From: Clusia tigrina
Lineage: Eukaryota > Arthropoda > Insecta > Diptera > Clusiidae
NCBI GenBank assembly: GCA_920105625.2
Contig: OV050030.1
Coordinates: 109,536,814-109,600,813 of the forward strand
Direction of reading: 5' to 3'
DNA: 64,000 bases
Positions 31,662-44,880 of the stretch are shown piece by piece (positions within the stretch are counted from its first letter, which is position 1; each line of letters begins with the position of its first letter). The notes beneath the pieces are model-generated. The model did not search any database, was not told the DNA's origin, and worked only from the letters and a program-made list of their open reading frames with translations. The position numbers and the translations under genes were made by a program.

Positions 31662-34600
31662 CTAGCGTACCCCTCTGCACACTTCGTAGCGCAAACAACA
31701 TAAATAAAATAAGAAAAATTAAATATAATTGAATTTTTTTTATTGCAATACTCTTTGATATACAACATTTTTCGTCTTCTTTTTTTCCGTATAAATATAT
31801 AAGACTGACGGTTTGCCGACACGTGAACAGGCAACATACAATTGTCCGTGTGAAAACACTGGATACTCCAAATTCACACCGCAAACTCCTAACGATTGGC
31901 CTTGAGCCTTGTTTATGGTGACTGCAAACGCGAGACGAATTGGAAATTGCAGTCGTTTAAATTCAAACGGCATATCAGACGGTATCATTGGAATGCGCGG
32001 AATTAATACGTCTTCACCTTTAAATTTTCCAGTCAGAATTGTAGCTTCAACCAAATTGTTCATTAATTTTTTGATAGCTAATCTCGTTCCGTTGCACAAT
32101 TTCGGTTGATTAATATTTCGAAGCATAATTACAGTGACACCAACTTTTAACTGAAGATTATGCGGAGGTAATCCTGGTAGATCTAATGAATTCAGAAATT
32201 CAGTTGGATAATTAACCACATCTTCATCATTCGTAACGGTATCAACAGATTTGTATGAAATCAAATCACCAGGAATTTTAGATTGTATCTCAAAATTCAA
32301 AGAATGAACATCCTTATTTTTCGCTGCTAAAATGGCTCTTTCACTCAACCAAGCATGATTCTTATAGTGTTGTGCAATGTCCGGAAAAACACTTTCAATC
32401 AATTCTTCAGCTGATTGCATAAAATGACAAAAATCAGTTGGCAAAGTAATCAATCCTGATTCATCAACAGGCATTGAACCATTACCAATTTTTAGCAATT
32501 GCTCTGAAAACTTAGCAGCAGATGGATCGTTTTGCAATTCCACACGGACATTAGTTGTTAATTTCAATCTTTTGATATAACGCCATAAACAGGATGATTT
32601 TAAACATGCATTAACTTCGTCAGCTGCAGTTGATTTGGGAATGACAGGTAGTGTTTGCCTGAAATCACCAGCCAGCAACACCAATGCACCACCAAATAAA
32701 TCAGTACATCCACGAATATCTCTCATTGTTCTGTCAAATGCTTCAACTGATTTCTTATGCGCCATAGTGCACTCATCCCACACAACAATATCACATGCCT
32801 GCAAAAGTTTAGCTGTTCCAGATGTTTTCGATATATTACACGTCGGATGTTCAATAACTTGAATATTCAAAGGCAATTTCAAAGCAGAATGTGCTGTCCG
32901 TCCACCGTCCAACAAAGTTGCAGCTATGCCAGAAGAAGCCAATGCCAATGCAATTTTATTCTCAGAACGTATGGTTGCCAAAATCAAAGAAATCAAAAAT
33001 GTTTTTCCGGTACCACCAGGTGCATCCAAAAAATAAAATCCACCGACTCCGCTATTGACAACTTGCATAATCGAATCATACGCCACTTTTTGTTCCAAAT
33101 TTAATTTCGGACGATTATCTACAACGTATGCATTCAACAAAACACAATCGTACTGCAACTCACGTTGTAACTCCTGCTCGAATAAAGCATGCATTGGACG
33201 ATTAGGTGATGGCATTCCCAATTGAACTAAAGCCTTATTTCCAATTGCCAAACATAAATCCTCAATCATAAGTAATGCTTCATTGTAAATTTCTGGAGTA
33301 AAATCCATCACTGGATTATGATTAATTCGGCGCATTCGATTCAAAATATCTTCCGACAAAAAATCTTCATACTTTGTCCATAACTCCAACGGATTTGATG
33401 GAAAACACGTAGACAAAATTATTGCAAATAAATTCCGAATTTGATGCGGATGAGCAACAACAGATGCATCAGCTAAAGTGTGATCCCAATGTGCATCATT
33501 TTCCAACAAATTCAATTTCTGACATGCTTCTCTGTACGTCACACATAATTCACTATCGACAGTTCTCAAATCACCAAACGATGTTGGCCCACGAACATTA
33601 ACTAACAACAAACGCAAATAAAAGCACTCAGCATTATTCGGATGAACAGTGTATATTCGTCCCAAAGCATCACTCGAATACAAATTCATATGACCTGCCA
33701 CACGATTTCCTTGTTTTCGTCGTTGAAATTCTTTCTTCGTTGCATTCCAAGTAAAATATGTTGGAACCTCAGCATACAACAACGTTTTGGCAAAATCATC
33801 AACTGCACACAACTTGAAAAAAGCTGTCAATGTTGTATCTGTAGGTGATGCAGCTCTTTCAGCAGCATTTGCAGCTGTAAAATAAACACGTTGGCCATTT
33901 TCTAAGTGTACCGCAAGGTGAACGACTGTTGGATACCTCTCATGAATATGAAATGCAAATATACGCCAAATGGCTTCATTGCTGCTAATATAACGCCCCA
34001 TTTGAAACTGAGTTACTTCGTCGTTTCTGTTTGGATCTGACACTCCGAAAACTGCCATATCGCTTCCTTTGTTGACATATTTGCAAATGTACTTAATTGA
34101 CTTAACAGAATTGCAATACTCGACGTTGATATGTGCTTTGAAAACTTTCGACAACAGTGGTGAATATGGCACAATCCATCTGTTATCAACTTCAACGTCT
34201 TGATTCCGTACTTTGATAATCAAAGATCTACCATGATCCTCAGTGGATCTACGACGATACAAAGGATAACCATCTTCACCAGTTACTGTATCCGATACCA
34301 AAGCTCTTGGATATCGCTTCGTACATTTGCCTTCAGCCATACATGGTGAATTAACGTTGTATTCTCCACATGGTCCATGAATCATGTTTTGAGTAGCAAC
34401 TGCATATAATTCCGGATCACTCGCACAATCTGGTATTTCGGCTGAAATAACATGATCCACCTCGTCCGGAGTGATCTTATTCACCAGCCAAGTCAAAACA
34501 TGAGCGTGAGGCAAACCACGCTTTTGCCATTCAATGGAATACATCCAACATTTCACCTCACCAAACACCCGACTTTTCACAATTAAATTCATCAATGCCT

Positions 34601-37117
34601 TCAACTTTTGATTGAATACACGGGCAGTAATATCATGCCGATCCATTGTTTTTTGCCCATCAAAAAGAAGGTTTTTCAACTCATCCCATTGAGGGTTACA
34701 GGTAAACGTGATGAAAAGATCGGGACGACCATAATGACGAACGTAACTCATTGCGTCTTGCGCATATTCGTGCATGTGTCTCGGGCTACCTTGATATGAC
34801 GATGGTAATTTGATCATTTTGCCAAGATTATCAACGTTTCCATCATTGTTTATAGCATCCCGCAAGTGAATGTACTCCTCTGAGCGCAATTTCCTCTGAT
34901 TAAATCTAATGAAATTCAATCTCTCAGTCTCGATTTTTGCATACATGTCAACGACAAATTGGTGAAGAAGTCGACGGCAATATAACAAATAATTCACTTC
35001 ACCCTGCCGAACCATGAAACGATATGAATAAAAATTCATTGCGCTTACTTTTTTTCTCGTTTCAACACCTAAAATCAAATTAAATTCAGTTAGAAGTTTT
35101 CACAAATAATTAAAAAAAAATCGAACACACTAACCGGAAGAGGGATTTATCATCTTCTCCGCGGCTAAATAACAACGGATACTGCAAACCGTCATAACAC
35201 CGATGAGTTTCTGATACTCGTTGAAGCTGCATATTGCGACGACGTAATACAATATCTCTCGAATTAAATTCATCTCCAATAATTACAATAGCCACTTCAT
35301 CCATCGTTGGTGCATTAAACCTTCTAGCATGTTCACCAGGTGGCGTTTTATCAGCACGAATAACAATTGCATACTCGTCAGATGGCATTTGATCTAATGC
35401 TGTTTGAAATAATCGAACTAACTCATTTTCATCATGCAACATATTCTGCAACTGTTCAACAACATCATTCCTCAAAATTGATGAAATGTCACAACGACGA
35501 TTGGTTTCAACAGTCGAGTTACCCACAAAGTATATTTGTAAAAATTGATAGCTTTGATCTGGGAGTGGTAACAAAGAACCAAGTCGATGGTAAACTTGGC
35601 CTTGAATCTGTTGAATACCAAAATTTTTGCAACCGTACATATTGTTATTATCAAAACAAACATGATATATGTCATTCACCGTAATTACCTTAAATGTCGG
35701 CATGAAATTATCTCTAATAATTTTAGTGGCACCAAACGACGTCATTTGAAAACACGAATTGTACGTTTGTATGTTTGTTAAAAAATGCTTTGAACTCGGA
35801 GAAGTGCCAATAATCATTGAACGCAAAGGCTCTGGTGGTGGATTCAATTGAGGTAATTTCACTTGGCCACTTGCACAACATAATCCAGGATTTTCATGTT
35901 TAAATTTGAAAGCCTTGCAATAAACACACACAACAGACATTGTTCCAATTGAAACGACTTCAAGAGACGCATAATTTAAATAAGCATCATAAGCAAATGC
36001 TGCACGTTCCAAAACAATTCTTGGGTTTCTCGATGCTCTCAAACGTCTCATTCCAGCTCTTACAGCTGCATTTACATTAGCACGCTGTGTATCGCTTTGC
36101 GCAGCTCTACTCGCCACAGATGACCTAGCAGTAGCTGTACGACGCCCAAGTTGGCTACGACGACGGGTCATTTCAATAGTTCACAGATTAAATTGTAATA
36201 TATCTAAACAAATCCAAACTAAAAAATTAACTTTTCATTAATTTTTTCCACAACTAATCGTTTGTTATAGGACATGATTCAATCAAAGAATTACCAATTT
36301 TAAAAATATATACAGCTCTGAACACAGCAAACGTTGTGATTCACACACAAAAAATTCAATAAAATGCTCAGAATGGTAAATGCCAAAAATGTAATAAATT
36401 GCTAAAATAAAATACAACACACTCTTAAATCAATTGAAATTTTAAATTCACTCGAAATCAAAACGTTGATAAATTTCCTACATACATTCACACACACGTA
36501 CCGCAGCAACTATTGTTGTGCCTAAATGGCCAAAAATCCAATTTGAATGCTTAAAATGTTCACACCTATTAATAGCAAAAATCAAGCAGCAATTGTTGTG
36601 ATTAAACATCCAAAAATCCAATAAAATTCTCAAAATGTAACAAACTCCATCCACCAGTTGAGATTCCACTCGAATAATATATCCACTTTTGTAAACAAAC
36701 AACAGGTTGATACCAAATGAACTGTAATTCCAATGTGTTCCAATCAGACTATTGTCAAATCACTTTCCACGTTCCATTTACTGTAACTCTCACAAAATAT
36801 AAACAGCTGACTTGATATCGATGTATGTTTACACTCTCAAAACTGATACACAATTCAACAACTTCAAAGCAAAATGAAACAAACAAAACCAAACGAATAT
36901 TTATTGAAAACCAATTTAAATATTTTTTTTTATTTGAAAATTCAATTAAATTTCGTTCATTTGTCGTATGACCATTTTTTCCCTTTGTTATTGGTTGCGT
37001 GCTATTTTGATTGCTATTTCCAACAAATATAGCGCGTATGTACACAATTTGAACTGCATAAAATTCATACATTTACTTTTCATATCAATTAAAATCAAAT
37101 TTGCAAAAAAAAAAATT
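31662..37117 (-). mobile_element. Helitron copy 2, lacks the 189-bp 5' end
   Basis: Minus-strand copy of the same family. Its 3' end CTAG|T is at 31662-31665 with the terminal hairpin. It follows copy 1 up to the base equivalent to 13425 (inside the poly-A run) and then switches abruptly at 37117/37118 into copy 3 on the opposite strand. The terminal TC is therefore missing here. A 5' terminal piece in the opposite orientation is found at 44656-44880. Confidence 0.92.
31740..36171 (-). pseudogene. Helitron RepHel, copy 2: exon 1 frameshifted, exon 2 open
   Basis: Exon 1 36171-35135, intron 35134-35069, exon 2 35068-31740. Exon 2 is fully open with all Rep and helicase motifs (FITFTCNP, GLPHAH, YICKYVNK, GGTGKT, WDEC, INKAQGQS). 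Near the end of exon 1 (about 35151-35156) 23 bp are missing between two CATCTT words (plus strand), so the residues between GED and the exon end are lost and the frame is shifted into exon 2. Unless an alternative start is used, the full protein cannot be made. Copy 3 shares exactly the same deletion. Confidence 0.9.
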
Positions 37118-40100
37118 GTGAATTTAAAATTTCAATTGATTTAAGAGTGTGTTGTATTTTATTTTAGCAATTTATTACATTTTTGGCATTTACCATTCTG
37201 AGCATTTTATTGGATTTTTTGTGTGTGAATCACAACGTTTGCTGTGTTCAGAGCTGTATATATTTTTAAAATTGGTAATTCTTTGATTGAATCATGTCCT
37301 ATAACAAACGATTAGTTGTGGAAAAAATTAATGAAAAGTTAATTTTTTAGTTTGGATTTGTTTAGATATATTACAATTTAATCTGTGAACTATTGAAATG
37401 ACCCGTCGTCGTAGCCAACTTGGGCGTCGTACAGCTACTGCTAGGTCATCTGTGGCGAGTAGAGCTGCGCAAAGCGATGCACAGCGTGCTAATGTAAATG
37501 CAGCTGTAAGAGCTGGAATGAGACGTTTGAGAGCATCGAGAAACCCAAGAATTGTTTTGGAACGTGCAGCATTTGCTTATGATGCTTATTTAAATTATGC
37601 GTCTCTTGATGTCGTTTCAATTGGAACAATGTCTGTTGTGTGTGTTTATTGCAAGGCTTTCAAATTTAAACATGAAAATCCTGGATTATGTTGTGCAAGT
37701 GGCCAAGTGAAATTACCTCAATTGAATCCACCACCAGTGCCTTTGCGTTCAATGATTATTGGCACTTCTCCGAGTTCAAAGCATTTTTTAACAAACATAC
37801 AAACGTACAATTCGTGTTTTCAAATGACGTCGTTTGGTGCCACTAAAATTATTAGAGATAATTTCATGCCGACATTTAAGGTAATTACGGTGAATGACAT
37901 ATATCATGTTTGTTTTGATAATAACAATATGTACGGTTGCAAAAATTTTGGTATTCAACAGATTCAAGGCCAAGTTTACCATCGACTTGGTTCTTTGTTA
38001 CCACTCCCAGATCAAAGCTATCAATTTTTACAAATATACTTTGTGGGTAACTCGACTGTTGAAACCAATCGTCGTTGTGACATTTCATCAATTTTGAGGA
38101 ATGATGTTGTTGAACAGTTGCAGAATATGTTGCATGATGAAAATGAGTTAGTTCGATTATTTCAAACAGCATTAGATCAAATGCCATCTGACGAGTATGC
38201 AATTGTTATTCGTGCTGATAAAACGCCACCTGGTGAACATGCTAGAAGGTTTAATGCACCAACGATGGATGAAGTGGCTATTGTAATTATTGGAGATGAA
38301 TTTAATTCGAGAGATATTGTATTACGTCGTCGCAATATGCAGCTTCAACGAGTATCAGAAACTCATCGGTGTTATGACGGTTTGCAGTATCCGTTGTTAT
38401 TTAGCCGCGGAGAAGATGATAAATCCCTCTTCCGGTTAGTGTGTTCGATTTTTTTTTAATTATTTGTGAAAACTTCTAACTGAATTTAATTTGATTTTAG
38501 GTGTTGAAACGAGAAAAAAAGTAAGCGCAATGAATTTTTATTCATATCGTTTCATGGTTCGGCAGGGTGAAGTGAATTATTTGTTATATTGCCGTCGACT
38601 TCTTCACCAATTTGTCGTTGACATGTATGCAAAAATCGAGACTGAGAGATTGAATTTCATTAGATTTAATCAGAGGAAATTGCGCTCAGAGGAGTACATT
38701 CACTTGCGGGATGCTATAAACAATGATGGAAACGTTGATAATCTTGGCAAAATGATCATATTACCATCGTCATATCAAGGTAGCCCGAGACACATGCACG
38801 AATATGCGCAAGACGCAATGAGTTACGTTCGTCATTATGGTCGTCCCGATCTTTTCATCACGTTTACCTGTAACCCTCAATGGGATGAGTTGAAAGACCT
38901 TCTTTTTGAGGGGTAAAAAACAATGGATCGGCATGATATTACTGCCCGTGTATTCAATCAAAAGTTGAAGGCATTGATGAATTTAATTGTGAAAAGTCGG
39001 GTGTTTGGTGAGGTGAAATGTTGGATGTATTCCATTGAATGGCAAAAGCGTGGTTTGCCTCACGCTCATGTTTTGACTTGGCTGGTGAATAAGATCACTC
39101 CGGACGAGGTGGATCATGTTATTTCAGCCGAAATACCAGATTGTGCGAGTGATCCGGAATTATATGCAGTTGCTACTCAAAACATGATTCATGGACCATG
39201 TGGAGAATACAACGTTAATTCACCATGTATGGCTGAAGGCAAATGTACGAAGCGATATCCAAGAGCTTTGGTATCGGATACAGTAACTGGTGAAGATGGT
39301 TATCCTTTGTATCGTCGGATCATGGTAGATCTTTGATTATCAAAGTACGGAATCAAGACGTTGAAGTTAATAACAGATGGATTGTGCCATATTCACCACT
39401 GTTGTCGAAAGTTTTCAAAGCACATATCAACGTCGAGTATTGCAATTCTGTTAAGTCAATTAAGTACATTTGCAAATATGTCAACAAAGGAAGCGATATG
39501 GCAGTTTTCGGAGTGTCAGATCCAAACAGAAACGACGAAGTAACTCAGTTTCAAATGGGGCGTTATATTAGCAGCAATGAAGTCATTTGGCGTATATTTG
39601 CATTTCATATTCATGAGAGGTATCCAACAGTCGTTCACCTTGCGGTACACTTAGAAAATGGCCAACGTGTTTATTTTACAGCTGCAAATGCTGCTGAAAG
39701 AGCTGCATCACCTACAGATACAACATTGACAGCTTTTTTCAAGTTGTGTGCAGTTGATGATTTTGCCAAAACGTTGTTGTATGCTGAGGTTCCAACATAT
39801 TTTACTTGGAATGCAACGAAGAAAGAATTTCAACGACGAAAACAAGGAAATCGTGTGGCAGGTCATATGAATTTGTATTCGAGTGATGCTTTGGGACGAA
39901 TATACACTGTTCATCCGAATAATGCTGAGTGCTTTTATTTGCGTTTGTTGTTAGTTAATGTTCGTGGGCCAACATCGTTTGGTGATTTGAGAACTGTCGA
40001 TAGTGAATTATGTGTGACGTACAGAGAAGCATGTCAGAAATTGAATTTGTTGGAAAATGATGCACATTGGGATCACACTTTAGCTGATGCATCTGTTGTT

Positions 40101-41886
40101 GCTCATCAGCATCAAATTCGGAATTTATTTGCAATAATTTTGTCTACGTGTTTTCCATCAAATCCGTTGGAGTTATGGACAAAGTATCAAGATTTTTTGT
40201 CGGAAGATATTTTGAATCGAATGCGCCGAATTAATCATAATCCAGTGATGGATTTTACTCCAGAAATTTACAATGAAGCATTACTTATGATTGAGGATTT
40301 ATGTTTGGCAATTGGAAATAAGGCTTTAGTTCAATTGGGAATGCCATCACCTAATCGTCCAATGCATGCTTTATTCGAGCAGGAGTTACAACGTGAGTTG
40401 CAGTACGATTGTGTTTTGTTGAATGCATACGTTGTAGATAATCGTCCGAAATTAAATTTGGAACAAAAAGTGGCGTATGATTCGATTATGCAAGTTGTCA
40501 ATAGCGGAGTCGGTGGATTTTATTTTTTGGATGCACCTGGTGGTACCGGAAAAACATTTTTGATTTCTTTGATTTTGGCAACCATACGTTCTGAGAATAA
40601 AATTGCATTGGCATTGGCTTCTTCTGGCATAGCTGCAACTTTGTTGGACGGTGGACGGACAGCACATTCTGCTTTGAAATTGCCTTTGAATATTCAAGTT
40701 ATTGAACATCCGACGTGTAATATATCGAAAACATCTGGAACAGCTAAACTTTTGCAGGCATGTGATATTGTTGTGTGGGATGAGTGCACTATGGCGCATA
40801 AGAAATCAGTTGAAGCATTTGACAGAACAATGAGAGATATTCGTGGATGTACTGATTTATTTGGTGGTGCATTGGTGTTGCTGGCTGGTGATTTCAGGCA
40901 AACACTACCTGTCATTCCCAAATCAACTGCAGCTGACGAAGTTAATGCATGTTTAAAATCATCCTGTTTATGGCGTTATATCAAAAGATTGAAATTAACA
41001 ACTAATGTCCGTGTGGAATTGCAAAACGATCCATCTGCTGCTAAGTTTTCAGCGCAATTGCTAAAAATTGGTAATGGTTCAATGCCTGTTGATGAATCAG
41101 GATTGATTACTTTGCCAACTGATTTGTGTCATTTTATGCAATCAGCTGAAGAATTGATTGAAAGTGTTTTTCCGGACATTGCACAACACTATAAGAATCA
41201 TGCTTGGTTGAGTGAAAGAGCCATTTTAGCAGCGAAAAATAAGGATGTTCATTCTTTGAATTTTGAGATACAATCTAAAATTCCTGGTGATTTGATTTCA
41301 TACAAATCTGTTGATACCGTTACGAATGATGAAGATGTGGTTAATTATCCAACTGAATTTCTGAATCTACCAGGATTACCTCCGCATAATCTTCAGTTAA
41401 AAGTTGGTGTCACTGTAATTATGCTTCGAAATATTAATCAACCGAAATTGTGCAACGGAACGAGATTAGCTATCAAAAAATTAATGAACAATTTGGTTGA
41501 AGCTACAATTCTGACTGGAAAATTTAAAGGTGAAGACGTATTAATTCCGCGCATTCCAATGATACCGTCTGATATGCCGTTTGAATTTAAACGACTGCAA
41601 TTTCCAATTCGTCTCGCGTTTGCAGTCACCATAAACAAGGCTCAAGGCCAATCGTTAGGAGTTTGCGGTGTGAATTTGGAGTATCCAGTGTTTTCACACG
41701 GACAATTGTATGTTGCCTGTTCACGTGTCGGCAAACCGTTAGTCTTATATATTTATAAGGAAAAAAAGAAGACGAAAAATGTTGTATATCAAAGAGTATT
41801 GCAATAAAAAAAAATTCAATTATATTTAATTTTTCTTATTTTATTTATGTTGTTTGCGCTACGAAGTGTGCAGAGGGGTACGCTAG
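37118..41886 (+). mobile_element. Helitron copy 3, plus strand, lacks the 855-bp 5' end
   Basis: Begins abruptly at the base equivalent to 12759 of copy 1 and runs to CTAG at 41883-41886, followed by T. It stands head to head with copy 2, so the composite 31662-41886 has a Helitron 3' terminus at both outer ends and no 5' terminus. The inverted arms are about 4.8 kb long. Confidence 0.92.
37398..41807 (+). pseudogene. Helitron RepHel, copy 3, broken
   Basis: Exon 1 37398-38434 with the same 23-bp frameshifting deletion as copy 2 (near 38417). Intron 38435-38500; exon 2 38501-41807. Further damage is private to this copy: CAA to TAA at 38914-38916 before the Rep HUH motif, a 13-bp deletion near 39317 that shifts frame, and a 9-bp in-frame deletion near 41368 (three residues lost before LPGLPPHN). 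Long open pieces remain: 38491-38916, 38923-39336 and 39333-41807, the last holding the Tyr motif and the whole helicase. Confidence 0.92.
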
Positions 41887-42402
41887 TTACTTATAACTTT
41901 GGCATTTTTCGGTCGATTTTCTTCTAGTTAGTCTTAGTTCTTACTTTAAAGTATCATCTTTACGTACATGAAGAGAAACCAGACGTTTTTTCAAAGATTT
42001 GTACTTTTCCGCCGGCACAGAATCACTGTAAATTATAATTTTTGAAAATGTGCCCTATTTTCATCGATATAATTTGAACTGCTTTACCAATCAAAGATTA
42101 TACATGTTTGTGCGCTATCTGAATACCTTGCATTGGGTAACGACCCAATCGGACATTTCTAGCTCGAGATATGATTTGTCACGTGAAAAAAGGTCAAAAA
42201 AATACAAAAATTACAATATCTCAAAAACTATTCCATGAAAAAAAATTTTACCTTGATTTTCGAATTCAGCAGATGAAAATACATAAGAAAAGTCACCTCT
42301 CATCAAATGTACATGAAAAAATTTTATTTTGTAAAGTTGTGTTATCTGGATTGCTTGTCAGTGGTCATAAGGGGCCTGAATTAAGACATGCTTCTATCAC
42401 CT
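41887..42402. other. no recognisable feature
   Basis: AT-rich DNA between the 3' end of Helitron 3 and the BEL remnant. Short open frames at 42050-42440 have no recognisable motif. Confidence 0.5.
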
Positions 42403-42840
42403 CTAATAGGGTAGATATGCTAAACGTCTGCCAGCTATAACTCGTTTTAAGTGATGTGTGACTGACTTTACATTCACTTCCCTTACTCCACCGAAGTTGG
42501 GTGAGTGAGGAGGGTTAAAATGCCAATGAAGATTGTGTATGGCCAGCTGTGGTATCACCTCCTGTTCTAGGGCCCTTTGAAACAATTGTGGATTATGTGC
42601 TAAAATTTTGTTGGAATGACAGACTTCCCATTAATTGCCGGTTAACTGATGGCCGGGTCTTGAAATATTTTCCGCAGTTTTTTAGTTGACGTCGAACAGT
42701 TCTTTTGGAAACTAAAATCCAAAATTGTTGACGAATGTCGTCCAATGTGAATCCATGCAATGTATTATGATGTGCGTGTTCAACCACCAAATATGTGAAA
42801 TGATGAGTTTTGTGAACGTCCTCCCACACCCATTACCTGT
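42403..42840 (-). pseudogene. BEL/Pao integrase pieces
   Basis: Minus strand. 42829-42593 is the zinc-binding N-terminal integrase part: THHFTYLVVEHAHHNTLHG, IRQQFWILVSKRTVRRQLKNC and NRQLMGSL. The second zinc Cys is lost (NCGKY). 42585-42403 is the end of the catalytic core: LHWHFNPPHSPNFGGVREV, VKSVTHHLKRV, with the final Glu of the DDE triad. The central part with the two Asp is deleted and the pieces are in different frames. It continues the gag-protease remnant at 43147-44400. Integrase would insert the cDNA; this one is inactive. Confidence 0.8.
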
Positions 42841-43440
42841 TCTGCATCTATAAATGGAGTAAGTTTGCATTTTTTTGGTAAAGATAAATCTCGTTGTAGT
42901 AGGCGTATTTCGTTTGCAAACATTTCCTGTTATACTGTGCGCACTATTTGGGTTAAACTGATTTGTAATTCATAGGTGGTTAAGACACCAATCTGGCGGT
43001 GCTCGTGTGATTTTTTTTTAAATTCTGCCAAAATCTTACCACGCAAACCCAAGCTTTTGTCAGTTTGCTAAAAGACGAAAATTGCATCATTATTGACGGA
43101 CAGCACATGCTAACATTCACCTGCACCCGTTTGGGGATTTCTTCGTTTAAGGCTGGGTCGAAATTCTGGTCAGATTTGGTTCATTGAGGCCAGTGTCGTT
43201 CATCTTTCTGCAGCCAACCGAAAATCTACATTGATTGTAGGAACCTTCTCCTAGCCCACATATTTCCGCTCTGGTGGATTTGCGTTTTAGATGATTGATG
43301 ACTGTTAAAAGTGCTGTGGCAAGAAGCACTTAATATGATGGTTTGCTCTGTGTCGTTGCACTGAAGGTCTACGTGGTGTGTACAGTTTGTGGCGGTGCCA
43401 ATGATGTGGTCAATTGGCGATGGGGATGCCACGCTTGTCT
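42841..43440 (-). pseudogene. BEL/Pao protease region, decayed
   Basis: Minus strand. VLLATALLTVINHLKRKSTRAEI-like sequence (43329 downward) with IILSASCHSTFN in an overlapping frame matches the start of a BEL-type aspartic protease (a LLATALVTV-like strand), but the catalytic DSG-type motif cannot be read. From 43150 to 42841 no protein is recognisable and the reverse transcriptase is absent, so a large internal deletion joins protease to integrase. Confidence 0.5.
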
Positions 43441-44400
43441 AAATTGTGGCTGAAACACTGAAGCAGTTGTATGTAGTGCGACGGAATGCGAATCAATTAT
43501 GTTTTGTTCATGAGTCTTTGAAGATGTTGGGAAGTGCAGTAATGAGTGATGGCGTATACCACATTGTAAACAATATTTGCGGCTAGAGTAGCGCGATACG
43601 GTATGCGACTTGGACAAACAATTTAAGCAAAGCTTCTCTTTGTCGGCATAGTCTTTCCGCTCAAAACAACCCTTTGATAGAAATGTTGGGCAACGACGGA
43701 TAATATGTACTTCGTGGCATAAATTACAACGGTCTGCAACGCGCGGAACTTGATTTTTCGCGGTAGCGTGAAAAACCTTTCTTGTAGGTTTTTCAAGAGA
43801 TCTGAAGTTTTTATTTTGTGACCCTTTGTTACTTTGTAGTTGGGTGAATTTAGAGGGCGATGGAATGTCGGATGTGACATTACGACTTTCAATCACGTCT
43901 ATTGTTATCAGTCATTTGGTTAGGAATGATTGAAATTCTTCAAATGTGGGTAGAGCAATATTATTACCGAGACGATATTCCCATGCTCGGTTTGTTTCGT
44001 TTGATAATCGTGTAAACAACAGATGAACCAACCATGGTTGTGTGACTCCACAGGAATTTTAAGATCTTTACACGCATTAAGATATACATTTCCGACATTG
44101 ATCATACGTTTAAGATCACTACACCGTTCTTTATTAAAACATTCAAATTGAACATAGTATGCATGTGCTGCATGAAAAGAATACGTGGGTTGTTATATCT
44201 TGTAATAGTAAATTCCCAAGCCGTACAATAATTTGTTTCAACAATGATACTGGTGTCTGAAAATGACCTGTTGTGTTGTCGGACACAGAAGTATGAGCTT
44301 GGTTTGATTTAGTACTCGGTTCAACCATTGGCAGCATTTTTAAAAAGGTATCTTTTTATCGCAGAAAAAAATGTAAGTAGATTACATCCCACTCGAAGGC
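43369..44400 (-). pseudogene. BEL/Pao gag with zinc knuckles
   Basis: Minus strand. From ATG 44337: MLPMVEPSTKSNQAHTSVSD and NTTGHFQTPVSL, then a jump (internal deletion) to a frame with ETNYCTAWEF and ILFMQHMH, then DLKRMINVGNVYLNACKD and HGWFICCLHDYQTKQTEHG (44105-43920). 43896-43369 is open and holds CNLCHEVHIIRRCPTF, CLNCLSKSHTVSRYS and CLQCGIRHHSLLHFP, knuckles of BEL gag (one Cys replaced by Tyr). The same gag is found at 1-960, 21655-21924 with 28319-28660, 50991-51236 and 59986-60231. Multiple breaks; inactive. Confidence 0.82.
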
Positions 44401-44655
44401 TTTATTTTCAGTGAAATATGCATTCTCTTGATTTTCGGAGGCGCGGATTTTTTTTTTCTTTCATATTCCTTTATTAGATCTTCTAATTTAATTTAGAATT
44501 AACAATAATTTAACAAATTTAAAATATAGTTCATATATTCAAGCACAAAAAGTTAACAGTTTTTAGTTACTCGTTGCCACTGCTTCGAGCAAAATTACTT
44601 TCAAAGTTTTCTTACAAGTTTATACTTAATACTACTTAATATTCATATATTTATA
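44401..44655. other. BEL leader end, then unassigned AT-rich DNA
   Basis: 44401-44450 still matches the BEL copy at 600-690 (CGGAGGCGC word). After a T-run at 44451-44460 the sequence is AT-rich with nothing recognised, up to the Helitron fragment at 44656. Confidence 0.4.
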
Positions 44656-44880
44656 TTTATATATATAAAAAAATGTTGTCAAATCTGTTTGTGACGAGTG
44701 TTTGAGAGTTCGGCTGGGTAAAAAAAAAATCTGCCGATACCATTTTGTAGGGTACGTTCTCTAGATGGTTTAAAAAAAAAATGGTTGAAAATGTTTTGAT
44801 TTGGTCGAGTTATATGTGTTTGAGTGAAGGGTTTTGGACCTATTGGAAATTTTTTTTTGCAAATTTGATTTTAATTGATA
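44656..44880 (+). mobile_element. Helitron 5'-terminal fragment, 225 bp, plus strand
   Basis: Matches the first 224 bases of the family (equivalent to 13614-13391 of copy 1) in plus orientation. The terminal TC reads TT. It stops at GATA, directly against the CTAG 3' end of copy 4, which lies on the opposite strand. In intact copies the next base here is T, so copy 4 sits exactly at an A|T site of this fragment. The rest of this Helitron does not follow copy 4 at 50550. Confidence 0.85.
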
